A stretch of 64,000 bases of DNA, taken from the NCBI RefSeq assembly GCF_027487935.1, contig NZ_JAIYCP010000030.1:41570-105569 (forward strand), given 5' to 3'. Each line of letters opens with the position of its first letter. Positions within the stretch are counted from its first letter, which is position 1. The position numbers were made by a program, and so were the translations under genes. The notes under the pieces were generated by a model. That model was not told the DNA's origin, ran no database searches, and was given only the letters and a program-made list of their open reading frames with translations. This stretch comes from Brevundimonas sp. (GTDB lineage Bacteria > Pseudomonadota > Alphaproteobacteria > Caulobacterales > Caulobacteraceae). Positions 17,244-26,235 of the stretch are shown one piece after another.

Positions 17244-18331
17244 GTCTCTTGTCCGTCCAGCATTCGCCCCAGCACCCGGGCGGTATAGTCCACCAACGGT
17301 ATGATGCGGGCATAGTTCAGTCGCGCGGGTCCGATCACGCCGATGGCGCCCAGAACCCGCTGGCGGCCCGTCATATAGGGTGCCGCGATCACGGCGGAAC
17401 CCGAAAGCGAAAAGAGTCTTGTTTCCGCCCCGATGAAGATGCGCACGCCCTGGGCCGTCGAGACCCCGTCCAGCAGGCCGATCAGCTGTTCCTTCTGCTC
17501 CAGGTCGTCGAACAGGACGCGGACCTTCTCCAGATCCTCGGCGGTCTCGCGGTCGTGCAGCAGATTGGCCCGGCCGCGCACGATCAGTGACCGTTCGCGC
17601 TCGGCCCCGCCCGACCAGGCGGCCATGCCGTCCTCGACCAGACGGGCGGCGGCGGCGTCCAGTTCGCGGCGGGCGGCGTCCAGTTCGGTGCGCATCTCGG
17701 TGCGCGCCTCGTGCAGGGGTCGGCCCTTGAGCCGGGCGTTGAGGAAGTTTGAGGCCTCGGCCAGGGTCGAGGGCGTCACCCCGGCCTTGAGCGGCATCAG
17801 GCGGTTCTCGACCGAGCCGTCGTCGCCGACCAGCACCGCCAGAGCCTGATCGTGGCCGAGGGCGACGAATTCGACGTGTTTGACCCCGGCCTCGCGCACC
17901 GGACTGGCGACGATACTGGCCCCGCCGGCGAGGCCGGACAGCAGGCTGGAGGCCTCGTTCAGCGCCTCGTCGAAACTGCGGCCCCGTCCCGCCAGCCGGG
18001 CGTCGATCTCGCGCCGCTCCTCGGTCCCGAGGTCGCCGATCTCCAACAGGCCGTCCACGAACAGCCGCAGGCCGGCGTGGGTCGGAATCCGCCCCGCCGA
18101 GGTGTGCGGCGCGCCCAGCAGCCCCGCCATGGCGAGGTCCTGCATCGTGTTGCGGATCGAGGCCGGCGAGAGGGCGATGCCCGTCTGGGACAGGGTCCGC
18201 GAGCCGACCGGGTCGCCGGTTTCCAGATAGGTTTCGACAATGCGCCGGAAGATATCGCGGGCGCGCTCGTCCATTGCGGCCAGACCGGCCGGGCTGCCGC
18301 TGAACGGCGAAGGGTTGGGGGCATACAGGCT
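17240..18331 (-). CDS. hrcA: Heat-inducible transcription repressor HrcA
   Basis: HrcA represses chaperone operons through CIRCE elements. The winged-helix region reads [20 protein letters not shown] then SRTLS, followed by [18 protein letters not shown] and [18 protein letters not shown], all diagnostic. I place the start at the GTG at 18331 ([13 protein letters not shown]), giving 363 residues. An ATG at 18274 (MDERARDIF) is an alternative, and the frame stays open to 18451 inside rph. No complete CIRCE is seen in this window, so its target (probably groESL) lies elsewhere. It is divergent from rph, an arrangement conserved in Caulobacterales. Confidence 0.93.
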   Translation of the reverse strand, partial: SLYAPNPSPFSGSPAGLAAMDERARDIFRRIVETYLETGDPVGSRTLSQTGIALSPASIRNTMQDLAMAGLLGAPHTSAGRIPTHAGLRLFVDGLLEIGDLGTEERREIDARLAGRGRSFDEALNEASSLLSGLAGGASIVASPVREAGVKHVEFVALGHDQALAVLVGDDGSVENRLMPLKAGVTPSTLAEASNFLNARLKGRPLHEARTEMRTELDAARRELDAAAARLVEDGMAAWSGGAERERSLIVRGRANLLHDRETAEDLEKVRVLFDDLEQKEQLIGLLDGVSTAQGVRIFIGAETRLFSLSGSAVIAAPYMTGRQRVLGAIGVIGPARLNYARIIPLVDYTARVLGRMLDGQET

Positions 18332-18380
18332 CACGGTTTCAGGATAAGCAGCGCCGCCGCCCCGTCCAAGGAAATCCCGC

Positions 18381-19106
18381 ATGACCACCGCCCGTCCGTC
18401 CGCCCGCACCCCTGACCAGCTCCGCCTCGTGACGCTGGAGACCGGCGTCAACCGCTATGCCGAGGGCTCCTGCCTGGTCACCTTCGGCCACACAAAGGTG
18501 CTGGTGACGGCTTCCGTCGAGGAAAAGGTGCCCGGCTGGATGCGCAATACCGGTCAGGGCTGGGTCACCGCTGAATACGGCATGCTGCCCCGCGCCACCC
18601 ACACCCGCGGCCGCCGCGAGGCCGCCGCCGGCAAACAGAGCGGCCGGACCCAGGAAATCCAGCGGCTGATCGGCCGCTCCCTGCGCGCCGTCGTCGATCT
18701 CAAGGCCCTGGGCGAGCGTCAGGTGACGCTGGACTGCGACGTCATCCAGGCCGACGGCGGCACCCGCACGGCGGCCATCACCGGCGCCTGGGTCGCGATG
18801 GCTTCGGCGTTCGACTATCTGCGCGCCGAGGGCGTGCTGAAGACCGATCCCATCCTCGACCAGGTCGCGGCGGTGTCGTGCGGCGTCTGCAACGACCAGC
18901 CGGTGCTGGACCTCGACTATGAGGAAGACTCCGAGGCCGAGGCCGATTCCAACTTCGTCCTGACCGGCGCCGGCGCGATCGTCGAGATCCAGGCCACGGG
19001 CGAGAAGCGCGGCTTCTCGCGGACCGAGTTTGACCGGCTGTTCCAGCTGGCCGAGGGCGGCTGCGCCGAACTGTTCGCCCTGCAGCGGGCCGCCCTGGGG
19101 CGCTGA
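18381..19106 (+). CDS. rph: Ribonuclease PH
   Basis: A phosphorolytic 3'-5' exoribonuclease that trims tRNA precursors. The protein has 241 residues, the usual length. Visible signatures include [54 protein letters not shown] with the conserved arginines, and [20 protein letters not shown]. The C-terminus ends [10 protein letters not shown]. It is divergent from hrcA with a 49-bp gap. The usual downstream partners (rdgB, hemW) are absent; a lipoprotein follows. Confidence 0.97.
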   Translation: MTTARPSARTPDQLRLVTLETGVNRYAEGSCLVTFGHTKVLVTASVEEKVPGWMRNTGQGWVTAEYGMLPRATHTRGRREAAAGKQSGRTQEIQRLIGRSLRAVVDLKALGERQVTLDCDVIQADGGTRTAAITGAWVAMASAFDYLRAEGVLKTDPILDQVAAVSCGVCNDQPVLDLDYEEDSEAEADSNFVLTGAGAIVEIQATGEKRGFSRTEFDRLFQLAEGGCAELFALQRAALGR

Positions 19107-19182
19107 TCGGCGGCCTGACCGGCTTTCAAGCGGGGCAAAAGCGTGCCAATCCTTTCGCCTGAACCCTGATCGGAGAGCCCAG

Positions 19183-19557
19183 ATGCGCCGGACCGTCCTC
19201 GCCCTGCTGGCCGTCGGCACGCTCGCCGGGGCCTGCAGCCCGCCGGCCGAGACGCCCGTCGGTGAGCCGGCGGCCGCCCCGGTCCCGCCGGCCCCCGAGA
19301 TGCCGGCCGACGCCCCGCCGCAGGAGGAGGTTGATCCCGCGGTCGTCATCACGCCTGCCGGTGCCCCCGTGTCCTGTCTGAACGACATCGGGGAAGAGGC
19401 GGCGCAGCGTCTGGTCGACCGCTGCATCGCCGTCAGCCCTGCCACCCGTCCGCCCTGCAATGTCGCCAATGCCTGCGAACTGATCCAGGACGAGATCGAC
19501 CGGTCCTGCGAGATGTACACGCCGGGTGAGGCCAGGCCCCCGCAATGCGAGGCCTGA
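19183..19557 (+). CDS. Small proline-rich lipoprotein
   Basis: A 124-residue predicted lipoprotein. The ATG at 19183 is preceded by GGAGAG and gives MRRTVLALLAVGTLAGACSP, a signal with lipobox LAGAC. A Pro/Ala-rich linker (about residues 22-55) precedes a compact domain with six cysteines (SCLNDIGEEA, DRCIAV, PCNVANACE, RSCEMY and QCEA), which probably forms disulfides in the periplasm. I do not recognise the family. It is not obviously in an operon with the acyltransferase 58 bp downstream. Confidence 0.75.
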   Translation: MRRTVLALLAVGTLAGACSPPAETPVGEPAAAPVPPAPEMPADAPPQEEVDPAVVITPAGAPVSCLNDIGEEAAQRLVDRCIAVSPATRPPCNVANACELIQDEIDRSCEMYTPGEARPPQCEA

Positions 19558-19615
19558 AGCCCGGTTCCGGCGGGGTTTAACCGTTCCTGTACCGCAGACG
19601 GCTAGTCTGTGGGGC

Positions 19616-20758
19616 ATGACGCCCGTTCCGACGCCCCCCGACCTGCGCGCCCTGACCACCCTGCGGTTTCTCGCAGCCCTGTGGGTGGTGCTCTACACGG
19701 CCTGGCCGCACCTCGATGTCGGCTTCGTCCCGGTGGCCGTGACCAAGGGCTATCTGGGTGTCGAGACCTTCTTCATTCTCTCCGGCTTCATCCTCAGCCA
19801 CGTCTATCTCGAGGCGGCGGGCGAAAAGCGGTTCCGTTACGGCGGCTTCCTGTGGGCGCGGCTGGCGCGGGTCTATCCCCTGCATCTGGTCACCCTGTTC
19901 GGCATGATCGGCCTCGGCCTCGCCGCCGGCGTCGCCGGGCTGAGCATCGACGGCAGTCTGACAGACTGGCGGGCGCTGCCGGCCAATCTGACCCTGACCC
20001 ACGCCTGGGGTCTGGCCCCCAGCTCGGCCTTCAACCATCCGTCCTGGTCGATCTCGGCGGAATGGGCGGCCTATCTCGGCTTCCCCGCCTTCGCCTTCGT
20101 CGCCTGGCGGTTCAGGGACCGGCCGGTGCTGGCGACCGTGCTGGCGGCGGGCTTTGCGCTCGGCCTCTATGCCGCCTTCGAGTTCCTGGCGGGCTATGCC
20201 CTGACCGAGGCGACCTTCCGCTGGGGGGCGCTGCGGATCGTGCCGTGTTTCGCCCTCGGCTGCGCCCTCTATCTGATCCATCGCCGCGGCGGCGTGCCCT
20301 TCGCCGGGCCGGTGGCCCTCATCAGTGGGGTGGTCGTGCTGGTCAGCGCCTCGCTGGGCCTGTGGGACGCGATCACCGTCCTTGCGGCCGGGGGTCTGAT
20401 CCTGGGGCTGGGCTCGCTGGAAAACAGCCGCGCCGGCCTGCTCGGCTCGAAACTCGGGGTCTATCTCGGCGAGATCAGCTATTCGATCTATATGGTCTGC
20501 GCGCCGGTGCTGCTGCTGACCACCAATGCCGCGGCGCGGCTGACCGGGGCCGATGACAAACAGTTTCACCTGCTTGTGTGGCTGGGGCTGGTCGCGGCGA
20601 TTCCGGTCGCGGCCATGGTCACCTACCACCTCGTAGAACGCCCGGCCCGCAAGGCTTTGAGGGGTTTTGCAGACCGGCGGGCCGCGCGAGCCGCCGCGAC
20701 GTTAGCGCGCACGGACTCGCCCGACAGGGGACTTCAACCCCCGGAAACTATCGTCTAA
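19616..20758 (+). CDS. Acyltransferase 3 family (OafA/YrhL-like) membrane protein
   Basis: An integral membrane O-acyltransferase of 380 residues from the ATG at 19616. The N-terminus LRALTTLRFLAALWVVLYTA is the family's first helix, followed by GYLGVETFFILSGFILSHVY, where a typical FF.LSGF motif is seen. R.YP (ARVYPLHLVT) is also conserved. About ten hydrophobic helices follow, ending in TYHLVERPARKAL, the common C-terminal VE.P motif. Such proteins acylate surface polysaccharides or lipids; the acceptor is unknown. The catalytic His expected in this family is not obvious in the first loop (AWPHLDV is a candidate). Confidence 0.88.
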   Translation: MTPVPTPPDLRALTTLRFLAALWVVLYTAWPHLDVGFVPVAVTKGYLGVETFFILSGFILSHVYLEAAGEKRFRYGGFLWARLARVYPLHLVTLFGMIGLGLAAGVAGLSIDGSLTDWRALPANLTLTHAWGLAPSSAFNHPSWSISAEWAAYLGFPAFAFVAWRFRDRPVLATVLAAGFALGLYAAFEFLAGYALTEATFRWGALRIVPCFALGCALYLIHRRGGVPFAGPVALISGVVVLVSASLGLWDAITVLAAGGLILGLGSLENSRAGLLGSKLGVYLGEISYSIYMVCAPVLLLTTNAAARLTGADDKQFHLLVWLGLVAAIPVAAMVTYHLVERPARKALRGFADRRAARAAATLARTDSPDRGLQPPETIV

Positions 20759-20796
20759 GGACTACCGGTCTGAAACGGGCCGGGAACCACGCCAGT

Positions 20797-21321
20797 ATGT
20801 TGAAACGGCTCACAGCCGCTGTGTTTGCAGCGACGCTCGGCTTCTCTGCGCTGGGCTCTGCCCCCGCCGCGAAGGCCGATGAGCCTTACTGGCAGTGTGT
20901 GACCTTCGCCCGCATGTATTCGGGCATCAACATCTTCGGCGACGCCCTGACCTGGTGGAGTCAGGCCCAGGGACGGTTCCGTACAGGCGACCGTCCGGAA
21001 ACCGGATCGGTGCTGGCCTTCCAGCCCAGCGGCCGGATGACCCGCGGGCATGTGGCCGTGGTTTCGGAAATCCTCACCGATCGGGTGATCCGTGTCACCC
21101 ACGCCAACTGGGGCGGCAGCCGCGGGCGGGTCGAGGAAAACGTGACCGTCGTGGACGTTTCGCAGGACGGCGATTGGACGGCGGTCAAGGTCTGGTACAA
21201 CCCCATCAATGACCTCGGCACCTCTGTCTATCCGACCTATGGGTTCATCCACAAAACCTCGGCCCTGCCGACCGACGGCGTGCTCATGGCCGCGGTTCCC
21301 ACGGCTGACGGCCAGCCCTGA
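20797..21321 (+). CDS. Secreted CHAP-domain protein
   Basis: The ATG at 20797 gives 174 residues starting with a Sec signal that ends SAPAAKADEP. The CHAP (NlpC/P60-like) amidase/endopeptidase domain has the nucleophile Cys in YWQCVTFARMYSG and the His in TRGHVAVVSEI. It also has VTHANWGG, which often carries the third polar residue. CHAP proteins cleave peptidoglycan or related amide bonds in the periplasm. Similar short CHAP proteins are common in Caulobacterales. The longer frame from 20578 reads through the acyltransferase in another frame and is rejected. Confidence 0.88.
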   Translation: MLKRLTAAVFAATLGFSALGSAPAAKADEPYWQCVTFARMYSGINIFGDALTWWSQAQGRFRTGDRPETGSVLAFQPSGRMTRGHVAVVSEILTDRVIRVTHANWGGSRGRVEENVTVVDVSQDGDWTAVKVWYNPINDLGTSVYPTYGFIHKTSALPTDGVLMAAVPTADGQP

Positions 21322-21335
21322 CCGCTGATATCCGG

Positions 21336-21355
21336 GTCCGGGCTTGACCCGGGAC
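21336..21355. repeat. CTTGA-loop hairpin repeat
   Basis: GTCCGGG, loop CTTGA and CCCGGGAC form a near-perfect hairpin 15 bp after the CHAP gene. It is the same unit as the pair at 10949-11084. It may serve as a transcription stop but lacks a T-tract. Confidence 0.6.
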
Positions 21356-21395
21356 TTTCGTCCGCGCTTGCTGTCGGTGAACCCGGAGTCCCGCC

Positions 21396-21848
21396 ATGCG
21401 CCGTCTGTATGCCGCCCTGTCCCTCCTTGTCCTTGCCGGCTGTTCGCCGGCTGAGGCGCCTGCACCGTCGCCCGGGCCGCCCGCGCCCGCAGTCGTTCTG
21501 GGGGGTGTCGAACTGGCCGGGCCGCTGCGCGCCATCGGGACCGAGCCGTTCTGGAGCGTCGAGCTCACGGGAACGGAGATGGTCTATACGAGCACCGAAC
21601 CTCCCGGGCAGCGCGCGCGTCAGCCCGAGCCGGTGGTCCGGGGCACAACGGCGACCTGGGCGGCGGAGACCGCTGACGGGACCGCGTTCAAGGTCACCCT
21701 GATCGCCACCGAATGCTCGGACGGGATGAGCGACCGCACCTATCCGCTGACGGCCATGGTCACGGTCGGCGATCGTGCCCTGACCGGCTGTGCGGCCTCG
21801 GCCGCCGCCATCACCTCCAGCGGCGAAAGCGGCCCGGTGGTCGAATAG
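21396..21848 (+). CDS. Lipoprotein, COG3650-like
   Basis: A 150-residue lipoprotein with signal MRRLYAALSLLVLAGCSP (lipobox LAGC). After a Pro/Ala linker the domain contains RAIGTEPFWSVELTGTEM and, later, ATECSDGMSDRTYPLTAMVT followed by LTGCA. These are hallmarks of the COG3650 family of periplasmic proteins of unknown function; the two Cys probably pair. It sits alone between the CHAP gene and the convergent mmcB gene (3-bp gap). Function is not known. Confidence 0.8.
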   Translation: MRRLYAALSLLVLAGCSPAEAPAPSPGPPAPAVVLGGVELAGPLRAIGTEPFWSVELTGTEMVYTSTEPPGQRARQPEPVVRGTTATWAAETADGTAFKVTLIATECSDGMSDRTYPLTAMVTVGDRALTGCAASAAAITSSGESGPVVE

Positions 21849-21851
21849 GGT

Positions 21852-22310
21852 TCAGCCGGCCGACGGTTCGCGCAGGGTCCGCATCGCGCCCAGCCGGGCG
21901 AAGGCCACCAGCAGGGCCTTGCGTCGCGCCGGGGCCAGGGGCGTCGCCGGCGCCTCGCGCACCACCGCCCCGCCGAAGCCGTCAGCGACGATCAGGCCGG
22001 GCTCGTCGGGCAGGATGCCATCCGGAAACCCGGGTGCCACGGCGAAATAGAAGGCGTCGCAGAACGGGCCATATTCGCCCCATTTGCGGTCGACGCGATA
22101 GTCCTCGACCCCCGACTTCACCTCACAGATGACGATGTCGCCGCGTGGCCCCAGGGCCATGACGTCGGCGCGGCGGCCATTGGGCAGGCCGACCTCCAGC
22201 AGGGGGGCATAGCCGAGGTCGACCATCAGCCGTGCCGCGCCGCGCGTCACCGCCAGCGTGGTCTGCGGCCGGCTGAAAACGAGATCGATCTGGAGCGTCG
22301 TGGCGGCCAT
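21852..22310 (-). CDS. mmcB: MmcB-type DNA repair protein, SOS-induced
   Basis: A 152-residue protein matching the MmcB family (mitomycin C-induced protein of Caulobacter). It has the nuclease-like fold pattern GRRADVMALGPRGDIVICEV then KSGVEDYRVD-KW, i.e. D...E.K of PDDEXK enzymes at about residues 49-67. It also has FCDAFYFAVAPGFPDGILPD. The role in DNA damage tolerance comes from family knowledge. A textbook alphaproteobacterial LexA box lies 12 bp upstream of the start, supporting SOS control. Confidence 0.88.
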   Translation of the reverse strand: MAATTLQIDLVFSRPQTTLAVTRGAARLMVDLGYAPLLEVGLPNGRRADVMALGPRGDIVICEVKSGVEDYRVDRKWGEYGPFCDAFYFAVAPGFPDGILPDEPGLIVADGFGGAVVREAPATPLAPARRKALLVAFARLGAMRTLREPSAG

Positions 22311-22321
22311 GTCGCTCTTAT

Positions 22322-22336
22322 GTTCGGCATATGTTC
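22322..22336. promoter_or_regulatory. LexA (SOS) box of mmcB
   Basis: GTTC (22322-22325), seven bases GGCATAT, then GTTC (22333-22336) exactly match the alphaproteobacterial SOS box GTTC-N7-GTTC. It lies 12-26 bp upstream of the mmcB start, within the expected promoter. Confidence 0.85.
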
Positions 22337-22379
22337 CGAATTCAAGCGACTGACGAAAACGCGACAGCCCGCGGCCGCC

Positions 22380-22904
22380 CTACCGCCCGGTGTGGACCAC
22401 CGTCCCGGTGTCGAGGCCCAGGGCGCGGGCGCGGGCGATCAGGCGGGCGCGGTCGGCCTCGGCGGGGCTCTGGTTGCGGTGCCAGACCCACCAGTCGGAC
22501 TTGTTCGGGAGGGCCAGAATGGCCCAGCTGTAGTCGGGCGCATGGTCCCAGACCCAGTAGTTCTGCCCTGCCAGCCCGCCCGCACCCAGCAGGCCCGTCA
22601 GGGTGAAGCGGAAGCGGGCATTGTTGCCCGGATCGGTGACGCGGGCATTGGCACGCAGGGTCTCGACCACGCCGTCGGCGCGGCGGGTGCAGGTCACGAG
22701 GATGGAATAGCGGTTGGCCTGGCTCTGCGGATTGAAGTCGATCTGGGCGCGTCGGCAGTCCTTCTGGGCGTCGTTCGGACTGCGTGCGATCTCGAACCAG
22801 CGGCCGTCAAACTGGTCCAGCACGATATTGCGCGACTGGGCGGCCGCCGGAGCGGCCACCGTCATCAGGGCAGCGGCGATCAAGGCGGATCGGAATGGTC
22901 TCAT
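22380..22904 (-). CDS. Lipocalin family protein (Blc-like)
   Basis: A 174-residue secreted protein with signal peptide ending VAAPAAAQS. The lipocalin signature is FDGRWFEIARSPND (G-x-W near the start of the barrel). Later, YWVWDHAPDYSWAILALPN and WWVWHRNQSP match the bacterial lipocalin pattern. These barrels bind lipids or hydrophobic ligands and are often induced by envelope stress. Unlike E. coli Blc it has a Sec signal without a lipobox, so it is probably periplasmic. A DNA segment of about 60 bp separates it from hslU. Confidence 0.87.
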   Translation of the reverse strand: MRPFRSALIAAALMTVAAPAAAQSRNIVLDQFDGRWFEIARSPNDAQKDCRRAQIDFNPQSQANRYSILVTCTRRADGVVETLRANARVTDPGNNARFRFTLTGLLGAGGLAGQNYWVWDHAPDYSWAILALPNKSDWWVWHRNQSPAEADRARLIARARALGLDTGTVVHTGR

Positions 22905-22965
22905 GGCGGGTTCCCTGTGGCGTCTGGTGCCCAGTTACGAGTGAAACCTGTACCGGGTTGCCCGT

Positions 22966-24267
22966 CTAGAGGATGAAACGGCTCAGGTCGGCGTCGCGCG
23001 ACAATTCGGCGACCAGATTCCGCACCCGGTCGCCGTCGAAGGCAACGGTCTGGCCCGACAGGTCGGAGGCCCTGAAACTGGTTTCCTCCAGCACCCGCTC
23101 CAGCACGGTGACCAGTCGCCGTGCGCCGATGTTCTCGACCGCGCCATTGGCCGCCACGGCGGCGTCTGCCAGCGCCTCGACCGCATCTGCGGAGAAGGTC
23201 AGGGTCACATCCTCGGTCGCCAGCAGGGCCTGGTTCTGGCGGATCAGATTGGCTTCCGGCTCGGTCAGGATGCGCACGAAATCGTCCCGCGTCAGGGCCT
23301 TCAGCTCGACCCGGATCGGCAGCCGGCCCTGAAGCTCCGGCAGCAGGTCCGAAGGCTTGGCCACGTGGAAGGCGCCGGAGGCGATGAACAGCACATGGTC
23401 GGACTTCACCGGCCCGTATTTCGTGGAGACGGTGGTGCCCTCGATCAGCGGCAGCAGGTCGCGCTGCACCCCTTCACGGCTGACATCGCCGCCGGAGCGG
23501 TCGGACCGGCCGGCGACCTTGTCGATCTCGTCGATGAAGACGATGCCCTCATTCGCGGCCAGCATCAGCGCCTCGGTGGTCAGGCTTTCCTGATCCAGCA
23601 GCCTGTCGCTCTCCTCGGCGACCAGGGGGGCCAGGGCGTCGTGAACCCGCAGCCTGACCGTCTTCGTCCGACCGCCACCGAGCTTGCCCAGCATCTCCGA
23701 CAGATTGATCATGCCGACATTGCCGCCACCGGGGATGTCCAGGCCCTGCATGGGCGAAGCGGTGTCGGCCAGCTGGAGCTCGATCTCCTTGTCGTCCATC
23801 TCCCCGGCGCGCAGCTTTTTTCGGAAACTGTCGCGGGTCGCGGGCTGCGAGCCGGGACCGACAAGGGCGTCGAGAATCCGTTCCTCGGCCGCCGCCTCGG
23901 CCTTCGTCTTGACCTCGCCACGCCGCCGGTCGCGCACCATGACGAGGGCCGCCTCGACGAGGTCGCGCATGATGGAGTCGACGTCGCGGCCGACATAGCC
24001 GACCTCGGTGAATTTGGTCGCCTCGACCTTGAGGAAGGGCGAGCCGGCCAGCCGGGCCAGCCGCCGGGCGATCTCGGTCTTGCCCACGCCGGTCGGCCCG
24101 ATCATCAGGATGTTCTTGGGCGTGACCTCGTCGCGCAGGTCATCCGGCACCCGCCTGCGCCGCCAGCGGTTCCTGAGCGCCACGGCCACGGCGCGCTTGG
24201 CATCGTCCTGGCCGACGATGAACCGGTCGAGTTCGGAGACGATTTCGCGGGGGGAGAGGTCGGTCAT
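22966..24267 (-). CDS. hslU: ATP-dependent protease ATPase subunit HslU
   Basis: The AAA+ unfoldase of the HslVU protease, 433 residues. The N-terminus [20 protein letters not shown] is typical. Walker A is [15 protein letters not shown] at about residue 54 and Walker B is [10 protein letters not shown] near 250. The I domain lies between them, and the C-terminal end [10 protein letters not shown] is the conserved HslV-activating tail. It normally follows hslV directly; here a 479-bp element carrying a GxxExxY gene lies between them. Confidence 0.97.
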   Translation of the reverse strand: MTDLSPREIVSELDRFIVGQDDAKRAVAVALRNRWRRRRVPDDLRDEVTPKNILMIGPTGVGKTEIARRLARLAGSPFLKVEATKFTEVGYVGRDVDSIMRDLVEAALVMVRDRRRGEVKTKAEAAAEERILDALVGPGSQPATRDSFRKKLRAGEMDDKEIELQLADTASPMQGLDIPGGGNVGMINLSEMLGKLGGGRTKTVRLRVHDALAPLVAEESDRLLDQESLTTEALMLAANEGIVFIDEIDKVAGRSDRSGGDVSREGVQRDLLPLIEGTTVSTKYGPVKSDHVLFIASGAFHVAKPSDLLPELQGRLPIRVELKALTRDDFVRILTEPEANLIRQNQALLATEDVTLTFSADAVEALADAAVAANGAVENIGARRLVTVLERVLEETSFRASDLSGQTVAFDGDRVRNLVAELSRDADLSRFIL

Positions 24268-24307
24268 GGGATGCAGATGGGGCAGCGCCCTCCCGTTGGG
24301 GAGGGCT

Positions 24308-24786
24308 GGTTCATCACGAAGGACACGAAGAAGGTCACAAAGAACACGAAGGGGTCAGAGCACGAGGCGCCGCAGGCCGTTTTTGAGCATGACAGTATTG
24401 AAATTGATCAGGTAACCGAGGCGCACGTCGGAGAAGCGGAGATAGGTCAGGACCTGGGCTGTATGGATCGACGCAAGGGCGTCGATCGATTTGATCTCCA
24501 CCACGACAGCCCGTTCGACCAGAAGATCGAGGCGATAACCGACATCCATGTGAACCTTGCCGTAGGTGATCGGCAAGGCCGCCTGACGCTCGACCGCCAA
24601 TCCGGCCTGCTGCAGCTCTTCCGCAAGACAGGCTTCGTAGACGGATTCCAGCAGACCCGGGCCAAGCGCCTTGTGAACAGCAAAGGCGGCGTCCAACACC
24701 GCGCGGCCAACACGTTCGGTGGCTGCCGGCAAGGGCTCGGTCTCTTCGTGTCCTTCGTGCATCCTTGGTGTTCTTTGTGATGAACC
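24308..24786. mobile_element. Inverted-repeat element B carrying a GxxExxY gene
   Basis: The left end GGTTCATCACGAAGGACACG continues as tandem CACGAAG/CACAAAG units. The right end, read on the minus strand, is GGTTCATCACAAAGAACACC followed by similar units. Both ends share GGTTCATCAC with elements A, C and D. The right arm forms the 5' part of the GxxExxY gene and is partly translated (HEGHEE). The element ends 17 bp after the hslV stop and starts 41 bp before the hslU start, so it looks inserted into the hslVU operon. No target-site duplication could be identified by eye. Confidence 0.6.
24355..24762 (-). CDS. GxxExxY family protein (PDDEXK-like)
   Basis: A 135-residue protein of the GxxExxY family, which belongs to the PDDEXK nuclease-like superfamily. 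The name-giving motif is GPGLLESVYEACLAEEL at about residues 34-50. The putative active site is YRLDLLVERAVVVEIKSID (D...E.K). The start is uncertain: the ATG at 24762 gives MHEGHEETEP, read from the element's right arm, while 24819 would run back into the hslV coding end. Function is unknown; the family is often multicopy and flanked by similar repeats. Translation from inside the terminal repeat ties the gene to the element. Confidence 0.85.
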   Translation of the reverse strand: MHEGHEETEPLPAATERVGRAVLDAAFAVHKALGPGLLESVYEACLAEELQQAGLAVERQAALPITYGKVHMDVGYRLDLLVERAVVVEIKSIDALASIHTAQVLTYLRFSDVRLGYLINFNTVMLKNGLRRLVL

Positions 24787-24802
24787 GACCGGCGGCGGGG
24801 GG

Positions 24803-25360
24803 CTACCCCAACGTCTCAACCGTCAGATTGCCGTTCGTATAGACACAGATCTCTGCCGCGATCTCCATGGCGCGGCGGGCGATGGTTTCGGCGTCCATGT
24901 CGGTGTGGTCGATCAGCGCACGGGCGGCTGACAGGGCGAAATTGCCGCCCGAGCCGACCGCCGCCACGCCGTGTTCGGGTTCCAGCACATCGCCGACACC
25001 GGTGACGGTGAAGATGGCGCCCTTGTCGGCCACCAGCAGCATGGCCTCGAGCCGGCGCAGATAGCGGTCCGTGCGCCAGTCCTTGGCCAGGTCGACACAG
25101 GCCCGGGCCAGCTGGTCCGGATACTGCTCCAGCTTGGCTTCCAGCCGCTCGATCAGGGTGAAGGCATCGGCCGTGGCCCCGGCGAAGCCCGCCAGCACCT
25201 TGCCGCCCGCCAGCACCCGCACCTTGCGCGCGGCGCCCTTGACGATGGTCGGACCCATCGACACCTGGCCGTCGCCGGCGATGACGGTTCGGCCGTTCTT
25301 GCGCACCGCCAGGATAGTGGTGCCGTGCCAGTCAGGAAAATTGGGATTCGCATTCATCAT
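24803..25360 (-). CDS. hslV: ATP-dependent protease proteolytic subunit HslV
   Basis: A threonine protease of 185 residues, the proteasome-like core of HslVU. The mature N-terminus is in [20 protein letters not shown], where the first Thr after Gly becomes the nucleophile once the short propeptide is removed. [18 protein letters not shown] and [16 protein letters not shown] are family signatures. Length is normal. The start at 25360 has a second in-frame ATG next to it. It should be co-transcribed with hslU despite the element between them. Confidence 0.97.
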   Translation of the reverse strand: MMNANPNFPDWHGTTILAVRKNGRTVIAGDGQVSMGPTIVKGAARKVRVLAGGKVLAGFAGATADAFTLIERLEAKLEQYPDQLARACVDLAKDWRTDRYLRRLEAMLLVADKGAIFTVTGVGDVLEPEHGVAAVGSGGNFALSAARALIDHTDMDAETIARRAMEIAAEICVYTNGNLTVETLG

Positions 25361-25494
25361 CCTTTTCAGATGGAGACCGAAATGCGCCTCGGCAAGCCGG
25401 AAAGGGCAGGAGGCCAGGGATTGGGCCGGGCTTGCGGGCCTCCATCTACGGCGACCGGCGTGGACCTTCCGCTGCGCACGCCCTAACTGGAGGC

Positions 25495-26235
25495 GTGACC
25501 TTTTCTGACGACGAGATTGAACGCTACGCCCGTCATCTGGTGCTGGCCGAGGTCGGCGGGCCCGGGCAACAGCGGCTGAAGTCCGCGCGCGTGGGCCTGA
25601 TCGGTCTTGGCGGCGTCGGCGCGCCCGCAGCCCTCTATCTCGCGGCGGCTGGAATCGGCACCCTGCGCCTGATCGACGACGACACCGTCGCCCTGTCCAA
25701 TCTCCAGCGCCAGATTGCCTTCGATGTCGCCGACATCGGTCGCCCCAAGGTCGATGCCGGGGCGGAAACCCTCACGGCCCTCAACCCCCATGTCCGGGTC
25801 GAACCGTTCGCCGGGCGGCTGACCGTCGCGACGGCGGCACGGCTGGTCGAAGGCTGTGATGTCGTCGTTGATGGCACCGACGATTTCGAGACCCGGTTCG
25901 CGGTCAATGCGGCCTGCGTGGCGGCCCGCATCCCTCTGGTTTCGGGGGCCCTGGGTCGTTGGAACGGTCAGGTCGGCGTCTTTACCGGCCGACCCTGCTA
26001 CCGCTGTCTCGTGCCCGGCGCACCGCCGGAAGCCGAAACCTGCGCCCGCGTCGGTGTGATCGGGGCGCTGGCAGGCGTGGTCGGGTCGATGGTCGCGCTT
26101 GAGGCGATCAAGCTGATCGCCGGCGCCGGACAGCCGCTCGCGGGCCGTTTGCTGATCTACGACGGCCTTGCCGGCACGGCCCGTACGGTGACGGTGGCGG
26201 CCGACCCTGACTGTCCGGTTTGCGCCGGACCCTAG
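25495..26235 (+). CDS. ThiF/MoeB/HesA family E1-like adenylyltransferase
   Basis: This enzyme adenylates the C-terminus of a ubiquitin-like sulfur carrier (ThiS or MoaD type). From the GTG at 25495 it has 246 residues. The N-terminus [20 protein letters not shown] and QQRL are typical of MoeB. The nucleotide-binding glycine motif is [20 protein letters not shown], followed by [14 protein letters not shown]. The zinc cysteines are CYRCL and CPVC near the C-terminus. There is no rhodanese domain. No carrier protein is nearby, so choice between ThiF and MoeB stays open. An upstream TTG at 25432 is less likely. Confidence 0.88.
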   Translation: MTFSDDEIERYARHLVLAEVGGPGQQRLKSARVGLIGLGGVGAPAALYLAAAGIGTLRLIDDDTVALSNLQRQIAFDVADIGRPKVDAGAETLTALNPHVRVEPFAGRLTVATAARLVEGCDVVVDGTDDFETRFAVNAACVAARIPLVSGALGRWNGQVGVFTGRPCYRCLVPGAPPEAETCARVGVIGALAGVVGSMVALEAIKLIAGAGQPLAGRLLIYDGLAGTARTVTVAADPDCPVCAGP

